Origin: Deltaproteobacteria bacterium
Lineage (GTDB): Bacteria > Myxococcota_A > Polyangia > Haliangiales > JADYYK01
Length of the DNA stretch: 64,000 nucleotides
Direction of reading: 5' to 3'
Assembly: GCA_020853705.1 (NCBI GenBank)
Contig: JADYYK010000003.1
Span: 40,001 to 104,000, forward strand
The notes below the pieces were generated by a model. The model was not told the origin of the DNA. It ran no database searches and saw only the letters and a list, made by a program, of their open reading frames with translations. This document shows positions 36,534-45,652 of the stretch, piece after piece; the stretch's first letter is position 1, and each line of letters begins with the position of its first letter. The position numbers and the translations under genes are program-made.

Positions 36534-37088
36534 CTAGGTCCCACCGCCACCACTGCCGTTAGGAGGCGGCACGGTGTCACTGTTGTTGGCCTCGGCGTCG
36601 GCACGGCCGCTGTCCGACGCGGTGTCCTTGGCCATCACCTTGGAGGCTTCCTTCATCTTCAAGGTCACGGTGGCGCGGCACGGCGTGCCGTCGGCCAGGA
36701 ACATGGTGTACTTGACGCCCAGCGACTCGACGACGCCCTTGAACGTGGGCATCTTGTCGCCCCAGGTCCAGGTCACCATCGGGGGACGCTTCTTGTCGTC
36801 CTTGTTGATGATCTTGCACAGCTTGTCGAGCTTCTTGACCTCGTTGTGCACGCTGGTCTGCTTCTCGTAGGTGTCGAACAGCAGCTCGACGCCGAGGGTC
36901 TTGGGCTCCGACGCCGTGAACTCGAGCGTCGGCGCGTCCGACTCCGAGGTTTTGTGCTTCTGCCAGGGGACGGACTTGTCGATGGACAGTTCCTTCGGAT
37001 TGAAGTGAACCGTCATCTGTTCGCCGGTGTCCTCGTTCTTGATCAAGGCACGAGTGATCTGACCTTCGTTTGGATTACCGGCAGCCAT
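36534..37088 (-). CDS. CIS tube-initiator/baseplate protein (Afp7-like)
   Basis: 184 residues. The N-terminus MTVHFNPKELSIDKSVPW and the ELLFDTYEKQTSV, MVTWTWGDKMPTFKGVVESL and CRATVTLKM segments match the eCIS family often called contractile injection system tube or Afp7. Many relatives carry a C-terminal LysM domain; here the C-terminus is a short polar tail, so LysM appears to be absent. It bridges tube and hub. Its start overlaps the stop of the giant gene upstream by one base, which couples their translation. Confidence 0.9.
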   Translation of the reverse strand: MAAGNPNEGQITRALIKNEDTGEQMTVHFNPKELSIDKSVPWQKHKTSESDAPTLEFTASEPKTLGVELLFDTYEKQTSVHNEVKKLDKLCKIINKDDKKRPPMVTWTWGDKMPTFKGVVESLGVKYTMFLADGTPCRATVTLKMKEASKVMAKDTASDSGRADAEANNSDTVPPPNGSGGGGT

Positions 37089-40000
37089 CAGCTTCCTCCC
37101 GTTCGCTCGCGCTGGAGATCCATCATGCGCAGAATCTCATCGTAGATCTGTCGGGCCAGGGTTTCCAGGTCTTCGCCCCCGCCCTTCTTCTTGTTGCTGG
37201 CGCCGCTGGGGTGACCTCGACCGGGCGGCGGCGACGGCTCGTGCGCTCCCTTGGCGGCCAGCGGGATGGCCCGCGGCGCCGCGGTCTGCACGAAGGCCAG
37301 ATCCAGCGCGGTGAACTGATCGACCGGGCTGGTCGCGGCCTGCTTGGCGGCCGCGTCGGCCAGCCAGCTGGGCAGCGAACCTCCCACGGCGGTCGAGACC
37401 GCGCGCACGACCTCCTCGCGCGACAGAGCGGACTGCGGCGCGCCGCCGCTGGTGACCGGCTCGGGCATCGGGGGCGCCGAGGCGGCCAGCGAGGGGCGCG
37501 ACGGTGCCGGCGCGCTGTGGCCGATGGCGCCCGTGGACAGCTGCAGCGTCTCGCTGCGCGGCGCCTCGATCCAGGTCTGGTAGGCCGCCGTCGCGGCACG
37601 ACGCGCGCCGCTGTGCGCGCGCGCGAAGCTCGACGCCCGCGTCGAGTCGGCAGCCGAGGGCATGCCGAAGACCGCCAGCTGGGCGCGCGCCTGCTCGAGC
37701 TGCGCCACCGCGCGGCCCTGCGCGGTCGTGGTGGGGCCACTCGCCTCGAGGGCGGCCAGCTCGAGCTGCTCGCTCGCGAGGCCGAGCTCGTCGCTCCCTG
37801 GCCCCGGCCCTGGCCCTGACTGCGGCTGCAGGTTGTCGGAGGCCACCAGAGGAACCCGACCCGGTGCCGACTGCGCCAGGGTCATGGCCATGACGGCGGC
37901 ACGCTCGGGTGCGACACCCGCGCTGGCCAGCTGCGCCATCAGCTCCGAGGCGCCGCTGACCTGGCTGGCCAGGGTCGCCGTGAAATGCAGCCAGGTCGAG
38001 GCAGGGCCATCGGCGCTGGCGAGGTTCGCCGTGGCGCCGAACGCCTGACTGCGGCTGGCCTCCACGGAGCGCGGCCACGTCGTGCTGCCGCGCAGCATCG
38101 TCATCGCGGGCGCCTGACGCGGCGCCAGCTCGGACAGGTCGCCCTGGGCCTCGTCAGCCTGGCCGCCCGCGAGGTACTGGAAGTCGACCGGGCCACCCCC
38201 GGCCTGCGCGGCAAACACCGCCGCCTGTGGCACCTGGGCGCCCGGCGCCAGGCCGGGCAGGAAGCTGGCGGGCACGCCCATCGGCACCTGGGCAGCGCGC
38301 TCGGCCAGAACCACGGTGGTGCTGCGCGAGGGTGCACGCCACGCCGGGCCCTGTCCGGGGCTCTCGGCGCCGTCGGGCGCGACGTTCAGGAAGGTCATCG
38401 AGAAGTCGGGGCCGCGCAGCGCAGCGGGGCCACCCGCTGCCAGGCGCAGCGCGGCGACCGACTCCAGCGGGCTCAGGCCCAGCGCGCGCCCTTCGGCGAG
38501 CAGCGCAGGGTCCACGATGTCGAGGGCCAGGTCGGCCGAGCGCGCCACCGTGCGGTTGGCCATCGCCTCGAAGCGCGCGGCCATGGCACCAGGACGGCTC
38601 GACTCCAGGCTCGTGGCCAGAGGCTGCGTCCACGGCGTGGTCGGACGCACGGTGTCGGTCGCGGCCAGCGCGGGCTGTCCTGGCGTCGCGCTGGTCACCG
38701 CCGGCGCGACCCGCTCATGACGGGTCGCCCGCTCGACCTCGAGCGCGACGTCCGCGTGTGCACGGGCCATCGCCTCGGCGTGCGCCTGACGGACCTGGAG
38801 CTGCGCCTGGGCCTGCTCGGCACGCTGGACCTGGACGGTCTCGGCGCGCGCGCGGCTCTGGGCCTGCGCCTGGACCTGCGCCTGCACCGACGGCGCGACC
38901 TCGTCGGCCACCGCCAGCGCAACCCGCGACGGGGCCCGCGCAGCCAGCGGCAGCGTATCGGTCTGCACGCGGGCCTGTGGCGCGGCCATGGTCGGCTCGA
39001 CCCACATGCTGTGCTCGAGCACGCTGCTCGGCAGGGTGTCGCGCAGCGCGGCCACGCCGGCCAGGCTGGCGATCAGCTCGCTCATGGCCCAGGCGGGCGC
39101 ATGGCCACCCGCGCTGGCCGCCGGCACCGGGCTGGCCGCGAGGCTGGGGCTGAAGCCGGTCGCCGTCGGCGCGAAGCTGGCGGCGAGGGGCGCGTGGGGC
39201 GCCGCCTCGAAGGTGGTCACGGGCGCGCCCGCGCTCAGCGCGGCCATCGACAGCACCGGCATCGGCAGCGCTGCGGCCAGACCGGCGTCGAACATGACCT
39301 GCGGCATGGTCGCGCTGGCCATCATCGGCATCGGGCTGGTGACGGGCAGGCCACCGGCCAGCACGCTGCTGGCGTCACGTGCCGCCAGCGCCGCAGGCGT
39401 CGCACTGCGCATCATCGTCGCGGCCGTCGCGGCCATCGGGGCGTCGAGCGCCGTGACCAGGGTCTGGGCAGGCGCGCTGCCAGCCAGGCGCAGCTCGCCG
39501 CCGCGCACCTCGGGCTGCGGGCTGCGGCGCGCCATCTGCGCGTCGACCCAGTCAGTGTGGCCGATGGAGCGCGCGAAGCTGGGCGCCGCGAGCGGCAGCG
39601 CCAGCGCCGCGAAGGGCGCCTGCGCGGCCGAGGCCGGGAGCATCGCGCTGAGGCTGGTGGCCAGCTCGGCCGTCCAGGTCATGCGACCCAGGCGTGACTC
39701 GGTGGACGCGCCGGTCGGAGCCACGGGGGCGATCGCCGCGGCGGGCGCGAAGGTCGGCGCCGAGAACACCGGGGCGCTGAAGGTCGGCGCCACGAACGCC
39801 GGCATGAAGGTGTCGGGCTGCGTGATGGGCGCGAAGATCTGGCTGCGCAGCTGGGCGGCCGCAGGCGCCAGCGATGGGGCCATCAGCGGCGAGGCCGCCG
39901 CCTGGTCCAGGGTCCGCGCCTCCGGCGGGGTCGCCACGGCCAGCGTCGACATCGGAGCCGCCGCCATCGCCGCGGGCGACATGCTGAGCAGCGAGGCCAG

Positions 40001-41659
40001 CGGCGCCAGCTGGGCGCCCAGGCTGGGGGTCGCGACCGGACGGGTCGCGGGCATGGCGCGGGTCTGCTCGGGGGCGCCATCGGGTCCGACATTGATGAAG
40101 GCAGGTACGAAGCGCGCGGCGACATCCGCGAACGCAGGACGTGCTGCCTCACCCGGCTGAGCGAGCGCGGGCGCCGAGCCAGCATCCTGACGCGCGAGGA
40201 TGCGCGTCAGCGACTGCACGAAGCTCTCGGTGCGCGACTGCTGCGGCTGCGCCAGGGCCAGCGGCATCGTCAGCGACGGCGCTCCTGCCGCCAGCATGGA
40301 CGGCGGCGCACCCGCAGCGGCCTGGGCAGGCACGAACGCCGGCATGGCGTAGGCGGCCTGGAACACGGGCGCCAGCGAGGGCGCGCGCGACGCCATCGCC
40401 TGGCGCACGGGCAGCGCGAAGCCGCCCGGGGCGGCGGCGCTGGTCAGCGCGCTCGCGACGGTGGCCGCAGGCATCGCCGCGGGCGGCACCAGCGCACTGG
40501 CGAGATCCACCATCGACGGCGCCAGGCCAGCCACCAGGCCGGCGGGCGCGAACATCTGCGCGTATTCCACCGCCTCCGGGGCGGTCGTGGACGCGGATGC
40601 GGTCGTGGTCGTGGTCGGCGTCGTGGTGATCGCGAGCGCCTGCGCCTGCACGGTGGCCTCGTGGGCGCGCTGCGCGGTGGCGAGCTGCGCCTGGACCGCA
40701 CGCGCCTGCGCGGGGCTCGCCACGGCCTGACGGGCCGACGCCGGCTCGGCGCGCAGCATCGAATCGGACACCGCAAGCATGGTGCGCGGCTGGCTGGCGC
40801 CACGCTGGGCCGGCGCCGACATGCGCGCCTCGGCGCCCGCGCCGGCTCCCTCCACGCTGGCGCCCGCGGCGAGCGCCATGCCGATGGCGCTATGCACCAG
40901 CAGGGGCGACGCGAACGGCGCGAACACGGTGCCACCGCTGGCGCTGGCGGCCAGGATCGCGGTCGCCAGCGGCGCGGGATCCCACTCCGAACGCAGGGCG
41001 AAGCCTGGCTGCGCCGGCATCGCCACCGACAGGCCGGCCGACTGCGTGGGGGCCTGGCGCTGCTGCTCGAAGGCCGCGCGCGCCTGGGTCAGCGCGGCCA
41101 GCTGGGCCTGCGGCGTCCCCACCGGCGCCGCGACCGGGGCCGGCATCATCACGTTCGGCATCGCCTGCGGGAAGGCCCGCGGCGCCACGGTCTGCACCTG
41201 CGGCGCGCTCTGGTACCCGCCCAGGTCGACCCAGGCCAGCGCCTCGATCGGCGCCGCCTGCGGCGCCATGTACTGGGTCGGCGCGGTGGCGCGCGCCAGC
41301 GTGGGCCGATGGCCCAGCATCATGCGCGCGGTCTCGATCTTGGCCAGCTCGTCAGCGAACCACGGGAACGGATACACGGCGGTCGGCGCACCGACGCCCA
41401 TGCGCGACGGACCCGCCGCGGCGCGCTCCGCGAAGCGCGACGACATCAGGCGCGGCATCAGCAAGCGGTCGGCGAAGCCGAGCGACCGCAGGGACACGCT
41501 GCTCGACGCCGCCGCCCCCTCGGGAGCGTAGCGCGCGGTGATCGTGCTGACCGCTCGATCCGCGGCGCCGAGGCCTGGACTGCTCCAGGTGCTGGCCCCC
41601 GCGAGAGAGCCGACACCGCGCGCGTCATTTCCGGAGCCGCTATGCGAGGTGGTCGCCAT
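37088..41659 (-). CDS. Giant Ala/Pro-rich protein in the eCIS structural core
   Basis: 1523 residues, not recognised. It is dominated by Ala, Pro, Met, Thr, Ser and Gln and has no signal peptide, no transmembrane helix and few charged residues except for a Gln/Ala/Arg helix near the middle (VQAQVQAQAQSRARAETVQV). A motif F-x-N-V-x-P-D-G-A occurs twice (near bases 40090 and 38370). The last 25 residues form a conserved-looking helix (DLETLARQIYDEILRMMDLQ). It starts one base after the tube gene and its stop overlaps the Afp7-like start. Candidates are a tape-measure protein, a lumen-packed cargo or a large baseplate adaptor. No typical tape measure is seen elsewhere in the locus. Confidence 0.85.
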   Translation of the reverse strand: MATTSHSGSGNDARGVGSLAGASTWSSPGLGAADRAVSTITARYAPEGAAASSSVSLRSLGFADRLLMPRLMSSRFAERAAAGPSRMGVGAPTAVYPFPWFADELAKIETARMMLGHRPTLARATAPTQYMAPQAAPIEALAWVDLGGYQSAPQVQTVAPRAFPQAMPNVMMPAPVAAPVGTPQAQLAALTQARAAFEQQRQAPTQSAGLSVAMPAQPGFALRSEWDPAPLATAILAASASGGTVFAPFASPLLVHSAIGMALAAGASVEGAGAGAEARMSAPAQRGASQPRTMLAVSDSMLRAEPASARQAVASPAQARAVQAQLATAQRAHEATVQAQALAITTTPTTTTTASASTTAPEAVEYAQMFAPAGLVAGLAPSMVDLASALVPPAAMPAATVASALTSAAAPGGFALPVRQAMASRAPSLAPVFQAAYAMPAFVPAQAAAGAPPSMLAAGAPSLTMPLALAQPQQSRTESFVQSLTRILARQDAGSAPALAQPGEAARPAFADVAARFVPAFINVGPDGAPEQTRAMPATRPVATPSLGAQLAPLASLLSMSPAAMAAAPMSTLAVATPPEARTLDQAAASPLMAPSLAPAAAQLRSQIFAPITQPDTFMPAFVAPTFSAPVFSAPTFAPAAAIAPVAPTGASTESRLGRMTWTAELATSLSAMLPASAAQAPFAALALPLAAPSFARSIGHTDWVDAQMARRSPQPEVRGGELRLAGSAPAQTLVTALDAPMAATAATMMRSATPAALAARDASSVLAGGLPVTSPMPMMASATMPQVMFDAGLAAALPMPVLSMAALSAGAPVTTFEAAPHAPLAASFAPTATGFSPSLAASPVPAASAGGHAPAWAMSELIASLAGVAALRDTLPSSVLEHSMWVEPTMAAPQARVQTDTLPLAARAPSRVALAVADEVAPSVQAQVQAQAQSRARAETVQVQRAEQAQAQLQVRQAHAEAMARAHADVALEVERATRHERVAPAVTSATPGQPALAATDTVRPTTPWTQPLATSLESSRPGAMAARFEAMANRTVARSADLALDIVDPALLAEGRALGLSPLESVAALRLAAGGPAALRGPDFSMTFLNVAPDGAESPGQGPAWRAPSRSTTVVLAERAAQVPMGVPASFLPGLAPGAQVPQAAVFAAQAGGGPVDFQYLAGGQADEAQGDLSELAPRQAPAMTMLRGSTTWPRSVEASRSQAFGATANLASADGPASTWLHFTATLASQVSGASELMAQLASAGVAPERAAVMAMTLAQSAPGRVPLVASDNLQPQSGPGPGPGSDELGLASEQLELAALEASGPTTTAQGRAVAQLEQARAQLAVFGMPSAADSTRASSFARAHSGARRAATAAYQTWIEAPRSETLQLSTGAIGHSAPAPSRPSLAASAPPMPEPVTSGGAPQSALSREEVVRAVSTAVGGSLPSWLADAAAKQAATSPVDQFTALDLAFVQTAAPRAIPLAAKGAHEPSPPPGRGHPSGASNKKKGGGEDLETLARQIYDEILRMMDLQRERTGGS

Positions 41660-41660
41660 G

Positions 41661-42113
41661 CTATTCGATCTTCAGCCCTTCGTGAGCGATCTCGATCATC
41701 TCGACCGCGAGCTCATTCTTCGCGGCGTCGAAGTCAGGACCTTCCCACTTCACGACGATGCCATTGTAGAAGGTCCACTTGCAGACCTGGTCCATGTTGG
41801 CGCCGAGCTGGATGATCGACCCGCTGACGCGGGCGCTGTCGCGCTTGGCCTCGCCCTTCATGGTCTTCTGGTGCAGGTTCCAGAGGTCGAACGGCGGGCC
41901 CACGAAGCCCTGCTTGAGGATGATGTTCGGCCACTTGGTGCGCCCGATCAGCTTGCGCACGCCGTAGTTGAAGCCGCCCTCGAAGTGCTCCTGCACCTCG
42001 GTCTCCACCTTCAGGCCCGAGACGCTACGGAAGAACGCGCACTCGATGCCGGCGATGGACACCTTGAAGGTGAACAGAGGAACTGGGTCTTTGCGATCGG
42101 CGGGACCTGGCAT
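41661..42113 (-). CDS. Tail tube protein (Afp1/Afp5, gp19-like)
   Basis: 150 residues, the usual size of a T4 gp19-type tube subunit. Motifs include FTFKVSIAGIECAFFRSVSGLKVETEV, the EGGFNYGVRKLIGRTKWPNIILKQGF strand pair (given here as EGGFNYGV and WPNIILKQGF), and ELAVEMIEIAHEGLKIE at the end. A GGAG ribosome site precedes ATG 42113. It should stack as hexameric rings to form or start the inner tube. It follows sheath 2 by 24 bases and precedes the giant gene by one base. Confidence 0.93.
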   Translation of the reverse strand: MPGPADRKDPVPLFTFKVSIAGIECAFFRSVSGLKVETEVQEHFEGGFNYGVRKLIGRTKWPNIILKQGFVGPPFDLWNLHQKTMKGEAKRDSARVSGSIIQLGANMDQVCKWTFYNGIVVKWEGPDFDAAKNELAVEMIEIAHEGLKIE

Positions 42114-42137
42114 CGGCTGCTCCTTCTGGCTTCCTTG

Positions 42138-43925
42138 CTACTCGACCGAGCTGTCTGCGACTGGCTCGTTGCCCATCACCTGAACCACCCGGACCATGAT
42201 GAACTCGGCGGGAATTGCTGGAGCCACCCCCACATTGATCACCATCTGACCGAGATCTCGCTGATCTGACGGATTCGTCTCGGCGTCACATTGTACGAAA
42301 AACGAATCCTCGGGTTTCCCTCCCGCGAACATCCCCTTGCCCCACAGGGTCTGCAAGAACCCATTCACGCTGAGTTTGAGCAAATCCCAGGTGTTAGGAG
42401 TGTTGGGCTCCCACACCACCCAGCGGGTTCCGTCCATCAGCGAGCGCCGCAGCATGATGAACAGCCGGCGCACGTTGACGTACCGCCAGTCTGGGTCGGA
42501 GGCCAGCGTCCTGGCACCCCAGACCCGGATGCCCCTCCCGGTGCTCATGCGCAGGCAGTTGATGGCCTCGGCGTCGAGGATGCCCATGTGATCCTCGGTC
42601 AGCTTGATGGTCAGGTCCTGGGCGCCCTTGATGATGGCGTTGGCCGGCGCCTGGTGGACCCCGACCTCGCGCTCCAGCCGGGACGCGATGCCACAGATGT
42701 GCCCCGAGGGCGGCACCGCGACCAGCTCCCCGGCCGGGTTGCGGATCTCGATCCACGGGTAGTACAGCGCCGCATAGGACGAGTCGATACGCCGCCGCCA
42801 GCGCCGCACGGCCTCGATGTCGATGGTGTTGGGCGCGTCGAGGAAGGCGAAGCGATCCTTCTCGTTCTCGCACAGGTTGATCATGGCGTCCTGCACCCGC
42901 TGCAGGGCCATCTCGCCCGCCGGGCCAGGCGTGCGCTTGAGCCACAGCACACCGTCGGGCACCGCGATCATGGCGGCATCGGGCACCGCCACCAGCGACA
43001 TCAGTCCACGACGATCAGCCGGCCCATGATCCCAGCCGATGAGGTCGTCGGCGGTCAGTGTATCGGCGCCGTCACGGCCACCGGTCAGCTTCTCGGCCGG
43101 GCGATCGATGGGCAGAAAGTGCGGCGGCGGCGACTTGGTCTTGAGGTCCTCGACGCGCACCAGGTGCGACTCGGCCTCGACCACGCGCTCGACGTAGCGC
43201 CGCGACATCGGCGACAGCTGCAGGCCGCGGTGGACCTCGCGCTGATCACGCAGCGCCGCGTGCAGCTCGAACTCGAAGACCTCGAGGTAGGTCGGGCCGG
43301 CGGCGCGGTAGCGGCGGCGCACCGGCGTCTCGGTGCTCCAGTGCAGCTGCCGGTTGGCCTCGTCGATCTCGGTGATGATGACGTAGTCGGCGCCGTCACG
43401 ATCGAAGATCTTCACCAGCGCGCCGCGCTCGAAGCCACGGGTCGTCGACGCCTGCGCCACACCGGCGCCGACGTCGAGGTCCATGGTCAAGAGCGCCTTG
43501 GCGCCGGTGGTCGCCGTGAAGTGCGTCCAGACGTTGTTGCCCCAGCGACCTTCGCTGCGGGCGCGCACCTTCAGGGTCGGCTTGTCCCAGCCGTCGAGGT
43601 AGACGCGCTCGGCGCACACGGCGTGTTCCATGCCGGGGCGCTCGCCGTCCTTGGCGCGGTGCGCGACACGCACCACGTAGCAGGTCTCGCCGCCGTTCTG
43701 GAAGAAGCCCTCGACCGCACGCGACAGGTACCCTTGCAGGTCGGTGCCGTAGTTGTCGACGAACTCGGTCCACGACCGCAGCCGCATGGGCTGGTCGAGC
43801 GGGCCCTTCTGCGCCAGACCAACGAACGCCGCAGTCCGCGTATCCGCGACCTGCAGCCCTTCGACGCGCAGCTCGTCGCGCGCCGCATAGATGCCAGGGG
43901 GTCTCAGTTCACCAGCCGGTCTCAT
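42138..43925 (-). CDS. Contractile tail sheath protein 2
   Basis: 595 residues. The N-terminus PGIYAARDELRVEGLQVADTRTAAFVGLAQKGP (given here in part as PGIYAARDELRVEG and TAAFVGLAQKGP) and the C-terminal set AINCLRMSTGRGIRVWGARTL, WRYVNVRRLFIMLRRSL and VRVVQV are phage sheath domains. It is about 190 residues longer than sheath 1, with the extra length in an inserted surface domain between about residues 110 and 290. eCIS loci usually have two or three sheath genes of different length, with the longer ones placed at the baseplate end. It follows the DUF6760-like frame by 16 bases. Confidence 0.96.
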   Translation of the reverse strand: MRPAGELRPPGIYAARDELRVEGLQVADTRTAAFVGLAQKGPLDQPMRLRSWTEFVDNYGTDLQGYLSRAVEGFFQNGGETCYVVRVAHRAKDGERPGMEHAVCAERVYLDGWDKPTLKVRARSEGRWGNNVWTHFTATTGAKALLTMDLDVGAGVAQASTTRGFERGALVKIFDRDGADYVIITEIDEANRQLHWSTETPVRRRYRAAGPTYLEVFEFELHAALRDQREVHRGLQLSPMSRRYVERVVEAESHLVRVEDLKTKSPPPHFLPIDRPAEKLTGGRDGADTLTADDLIGWDHGPADRRGLMSLVAVPDAAMIAVPDGVLWLKRTPGPAGEMALQRVQDAMINLCENEKDRFAFLDAPNTIDIEAVRRWRRRIDSSYAALYYPWIEIRNPAGELVAVPPSGHICGIASRLEREVGVHQAPANAIIKGAQDLTIKLTEDHMGILDAEAINCLRMSTGRGIRVWGARTLASDPDWRYVNVRRLFIMLRRSLMDGTRWVVWEPNTPNTWDLLKLSVNGFLQTLWGKGMFAGGKPEDSFFVQCDAETNPSDQRDLGQMVINVGVAPAIPAEFIMVRVVQVMGNEPVADSSVE

Positions 43926-43941
43926 GTCCGCCCCACCTTGC

Positions 43942-44112
43942 TCAGCCGCGCTTGCGCGCCTCGTTGATCTCCCGGTTGATGTGCGCGATCTGCCTCAACC
44001 AGATATGTCGCTCGTCGTGCTCCATGGACAGGATGTCCTCGAGCGGCCAGTGGAAATGGTAAGCGATGTAGGCTACCTCCTGGTACAGCTGCTCCAGGGG
44101 GTAGCTAACTAT
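43942..44112 (-). CDS. DUF6760-like small eCIS protein, probably made by -1 frameshift
   Basis: A 56-codon frame downstream of the tail-assembly gene. It encodes IVSYPLEQLYQEVAYIAYHF, then HWPLEDILSMEHDERHIWLR and QIAHINREINEARKRG, which fits the small helical DUF6760 family found in eCIS operons. No ATG, GTG or TTG precedes the conserved region; the only in-frame options are ATA at 44112, which overlaps the TAG stop of the upstream gene, or CTG inside the domain. A -1 slippage at the G6 run would join it to the upstream protein as a 196-residue product. Coordinates mark the frame, not a proven initiation site. Confidence 0.8.
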   Translation of the reverse strand: MVSYPLEQLYQEVAYIAYHFHWPLEDILSMEHDERHIWLRQIAHINREINEARKRG

Positions 44113-44118
44113 CCCCCC
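44073..44118 (-). promoter_or_regulatory. Programmed -1 ribosomal frameshift signal
   Basis: Reading 5' to 3' on the minus strand, the slippery heptamer G GGG GGA occupies 44118-44112 in the zero frame, immediately before the TAG stop. After a 7-base spacer (44111-44105) comes a hairpin with arms CTACCCCCTGG (44104-44094) and CCAGGAGGTAG (44083-44073), 11 pairs with one C/A mismatch, around a 10-base loop. Heptamer form, spacer length and stem position match known -1 frameshift cassettes. Slippage leads directly into the DUF6760-like frame. Confidence 0.75.
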
Positions 44119-44531
44119 TGACCTACGCGGCCCTCACCTCCTTCGGCGCCTTCGGCGGGGGCTGCGATGACCTGGCCGGTGACCAGATCGATGTCGAACT
44201 CGTTCTCGCACTTGGGGCACTTGGCGTGCACCCGCGGCGAGCCCTCTTCGTTGATCTTGCGGTAGAACTCCTGCAGGTACGCCAGGTCGGTCGAGAACAG
44301 GTTCTCGATGGTCTCGGTGTCGATGTACTTGATGTCGCCGAGCTTGGTGATCACGCGCGACAGCAGGATGACGACGAGGTAGGCGCGGTTGCCCTGCACG
44401 CGGTAGTCCTGCAGCGGAACGATCTCGTCCTTCGCCGTGGCCAGGCGCATGACGCCGTCGCGGTGCAGGTTGCCCTCGGGGTCGACATACCCGCGCGGCA
44501 GCTTGAAGCGGTACTCGGTCTGAAAGGCCAT
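44109..44531 (-). CDS. Phage tail assembly chaperone-like protein with zinc-ribbon cysteines
   Basis: 140 residues from ATG 44531, with a GGGGAGG ribosome site upstream; longer starts lack this. The first part (TEYRFKLPRGYVDPEGNLHRDG as two motifs, then VQGNRAYLVVILLSRVITKLG) resembles the Mu gp41/eCIS tail-assembly family encoded beside tube genes. A KCPKCENEFDIDL segment has a CxxC pair. The C-terminus is Gly/Glu-rich and ends at TAG within the frameshift site. In phages with long tails the equivalent protein helps fold or recruit the tape measure. It follows the second double-length tube gene and its terminator. Confidence 0.82.
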   Translation of the reverse strand: MAFQTEYRFKLPRGYVDPEGNLHRDGVMRLATAKDEIVPLQDYRVQGNRAYLVVILLSRVITKLGDIKYIDTETIENLFSTDLAYLQEFYRKINEEGSPRVHAKCPKCENEFDIDLVTGQVIAAPAEGAEGGEGRVGQGG

Positions 44532-44602
44532 CTCGATGATCCTCCCCTTTGGCGTCCGCGCCACAGCTCGCGCTGCGCGCCGCCCAAGCCCGAAGTAGAA
44601 AA

Positions 44603-44630
44603 CCCGCGAGGTCCTCCAGAACCTCGCGGG
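44603..44630 (-). terminator. Intrinsic terminator after tube gene 2
   Basis: CCCGCGAGGT (44603-44612) and ACCTCGCGGG (44621-44630) form a perfect ten-base stem with an eight-base loop. On the minus strand it is followed by TTTT. It lies between the tube gene ending at 44660 and the tail-assembly gene, so the abundant tube message can end here. Confidence 0.85.
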
Positions 44631-44659
44631 CCGCCATCATACCGGATCGCCCGGCCGGA

Positions 44660-45592
44660 TCAGAATCGTTTGGTGAAGGTGGTGCTGGGCTTGAACTTGA
44701 AGTCTTCGACGTAGCACTCGACCTTGACACGCCGGATGGTCTCGTTTCCGGCCTCGCCCTTGTCGGCGCTGATGTTGAAGATACCGATGCCGGCGAACTT
44801 GATCTCCCCGAGCTCGTCCTTGAGGTTGGGCGCCAGGAAGGTCAGGGCGCCGGTCTTCTCCTCGCTCTGCTCGTTCTTGCCGTCCAGCACGAAGCGCTGG
44901 TGCCACTTGATGAGCGGCTCGGCGTGCGACTCGGGCACCGTGAAGACCAGGTTGGGGAACTCCAGCTTGCCCGGCTCGATCTCGTAGATGCGCTGGTTGC
45001 CAGCCTCGAGCTTGATCACCGTCTGCTTGACGGTCATGGCCTCGACCTTGTTGCACTGCTTGCAGGCCTTCTCCAGCCCTTCGATCGTCAGCCTGAAGTT
45101 GGCCGGCAGCCACAGCTTCTGGTGCTCCGAGAAGATGCCACGCAGCTTCTCCTTCGTGACCGGCTTGGTGGTGATGCTCTCGGGGCGGAACTTGACGGAC
45201 ATGTAGCCGGCGTCCTTGGACGCGCTGTCGCAGGCGGGGAAGCCGACCTCGGTGATCAGGGCCTCCGCGAACTCACGGTGCGACTTGATCTCGTAGTTGA
45301 AGTCGGCGGTGTACAGCGCGCCGCTCTGACGCTGGTAGTTGTTGTCCCACGAGCGCTGGATCCAGTCGTTGAGCTGCGGCGACGAGGACAGGCCGATCTG
45401 GAAGCTGACATCGTCGATCTCGGGGATGCCGATGCTCTTGAAGACGGTGTTGTGGGCGCTGACGCCCTCCGTCATCACCGCAGCCTTGACGTTGCCGCCT
45501 TCCAGCGACTTCAAGAACCCCGGCGTGCCACCCAGATCGATGGCAAAGCGGCTCGCGACGTAGGTCCTCGTGGTCAAGTTGCTCGCGCTCAT
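44660..45592 (-). CDS. Double-length tail tube protein 2
   Basis: 310 residues with a strong GGAGGA ribosome site. It is a paralogue of the gene at 45724. Both start with a short segment (TYVASRFAIDLGG), then a gp19-like unit (FLKSLEGGNVKAAVM, WDNNYQRQSGALYTADFNY, ALITEVGFPACDSASK) and a second related unit (WHQRFVLDGKNEQ, LTFLAPNLKDELGEIKFAG, IRRVKVECYVEDFKFKP). The usual tube subunit is near 150 residues, so this looks like a tandem duplication that would build a ring from three double subunits. The gene has its own intrinsic terminator. Confidence 0.85.
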   Translation of the reverse strand: MSASNLTTRTYVASRFAIDLGGTPGFLKSLEGGNVKAAVMTEGVSAHNTVFKSIGIPEIDDVSFQIGLSSSPQLNDWIQRSWDNNYQRQSGALYTADFNYEIKSHREFAEALITEVGFPACDSASKDAGYMSVKFRPESITTKPVTKEKLRGIFSEHQKLWLPANFRLTIEGLEKACKQCNKVEAMTVKQTVIKLEAGNQRIYEIEPGKLEFPNLVFTVPESHAEPLIKWHQRFVLDGKNEQSEEKTGALTFLAPNLKDELGEIKFAGIGIFNISADKGEAGNETIRRVKVECYVEDFKFKPSTTFTKRF

Positions 45593-45652
45593 CGGGTCCT
45601 CCAGCCTGGTCTCATCACGTCAACTGCAATCATACGCTGCTTCAGGAAGCGA

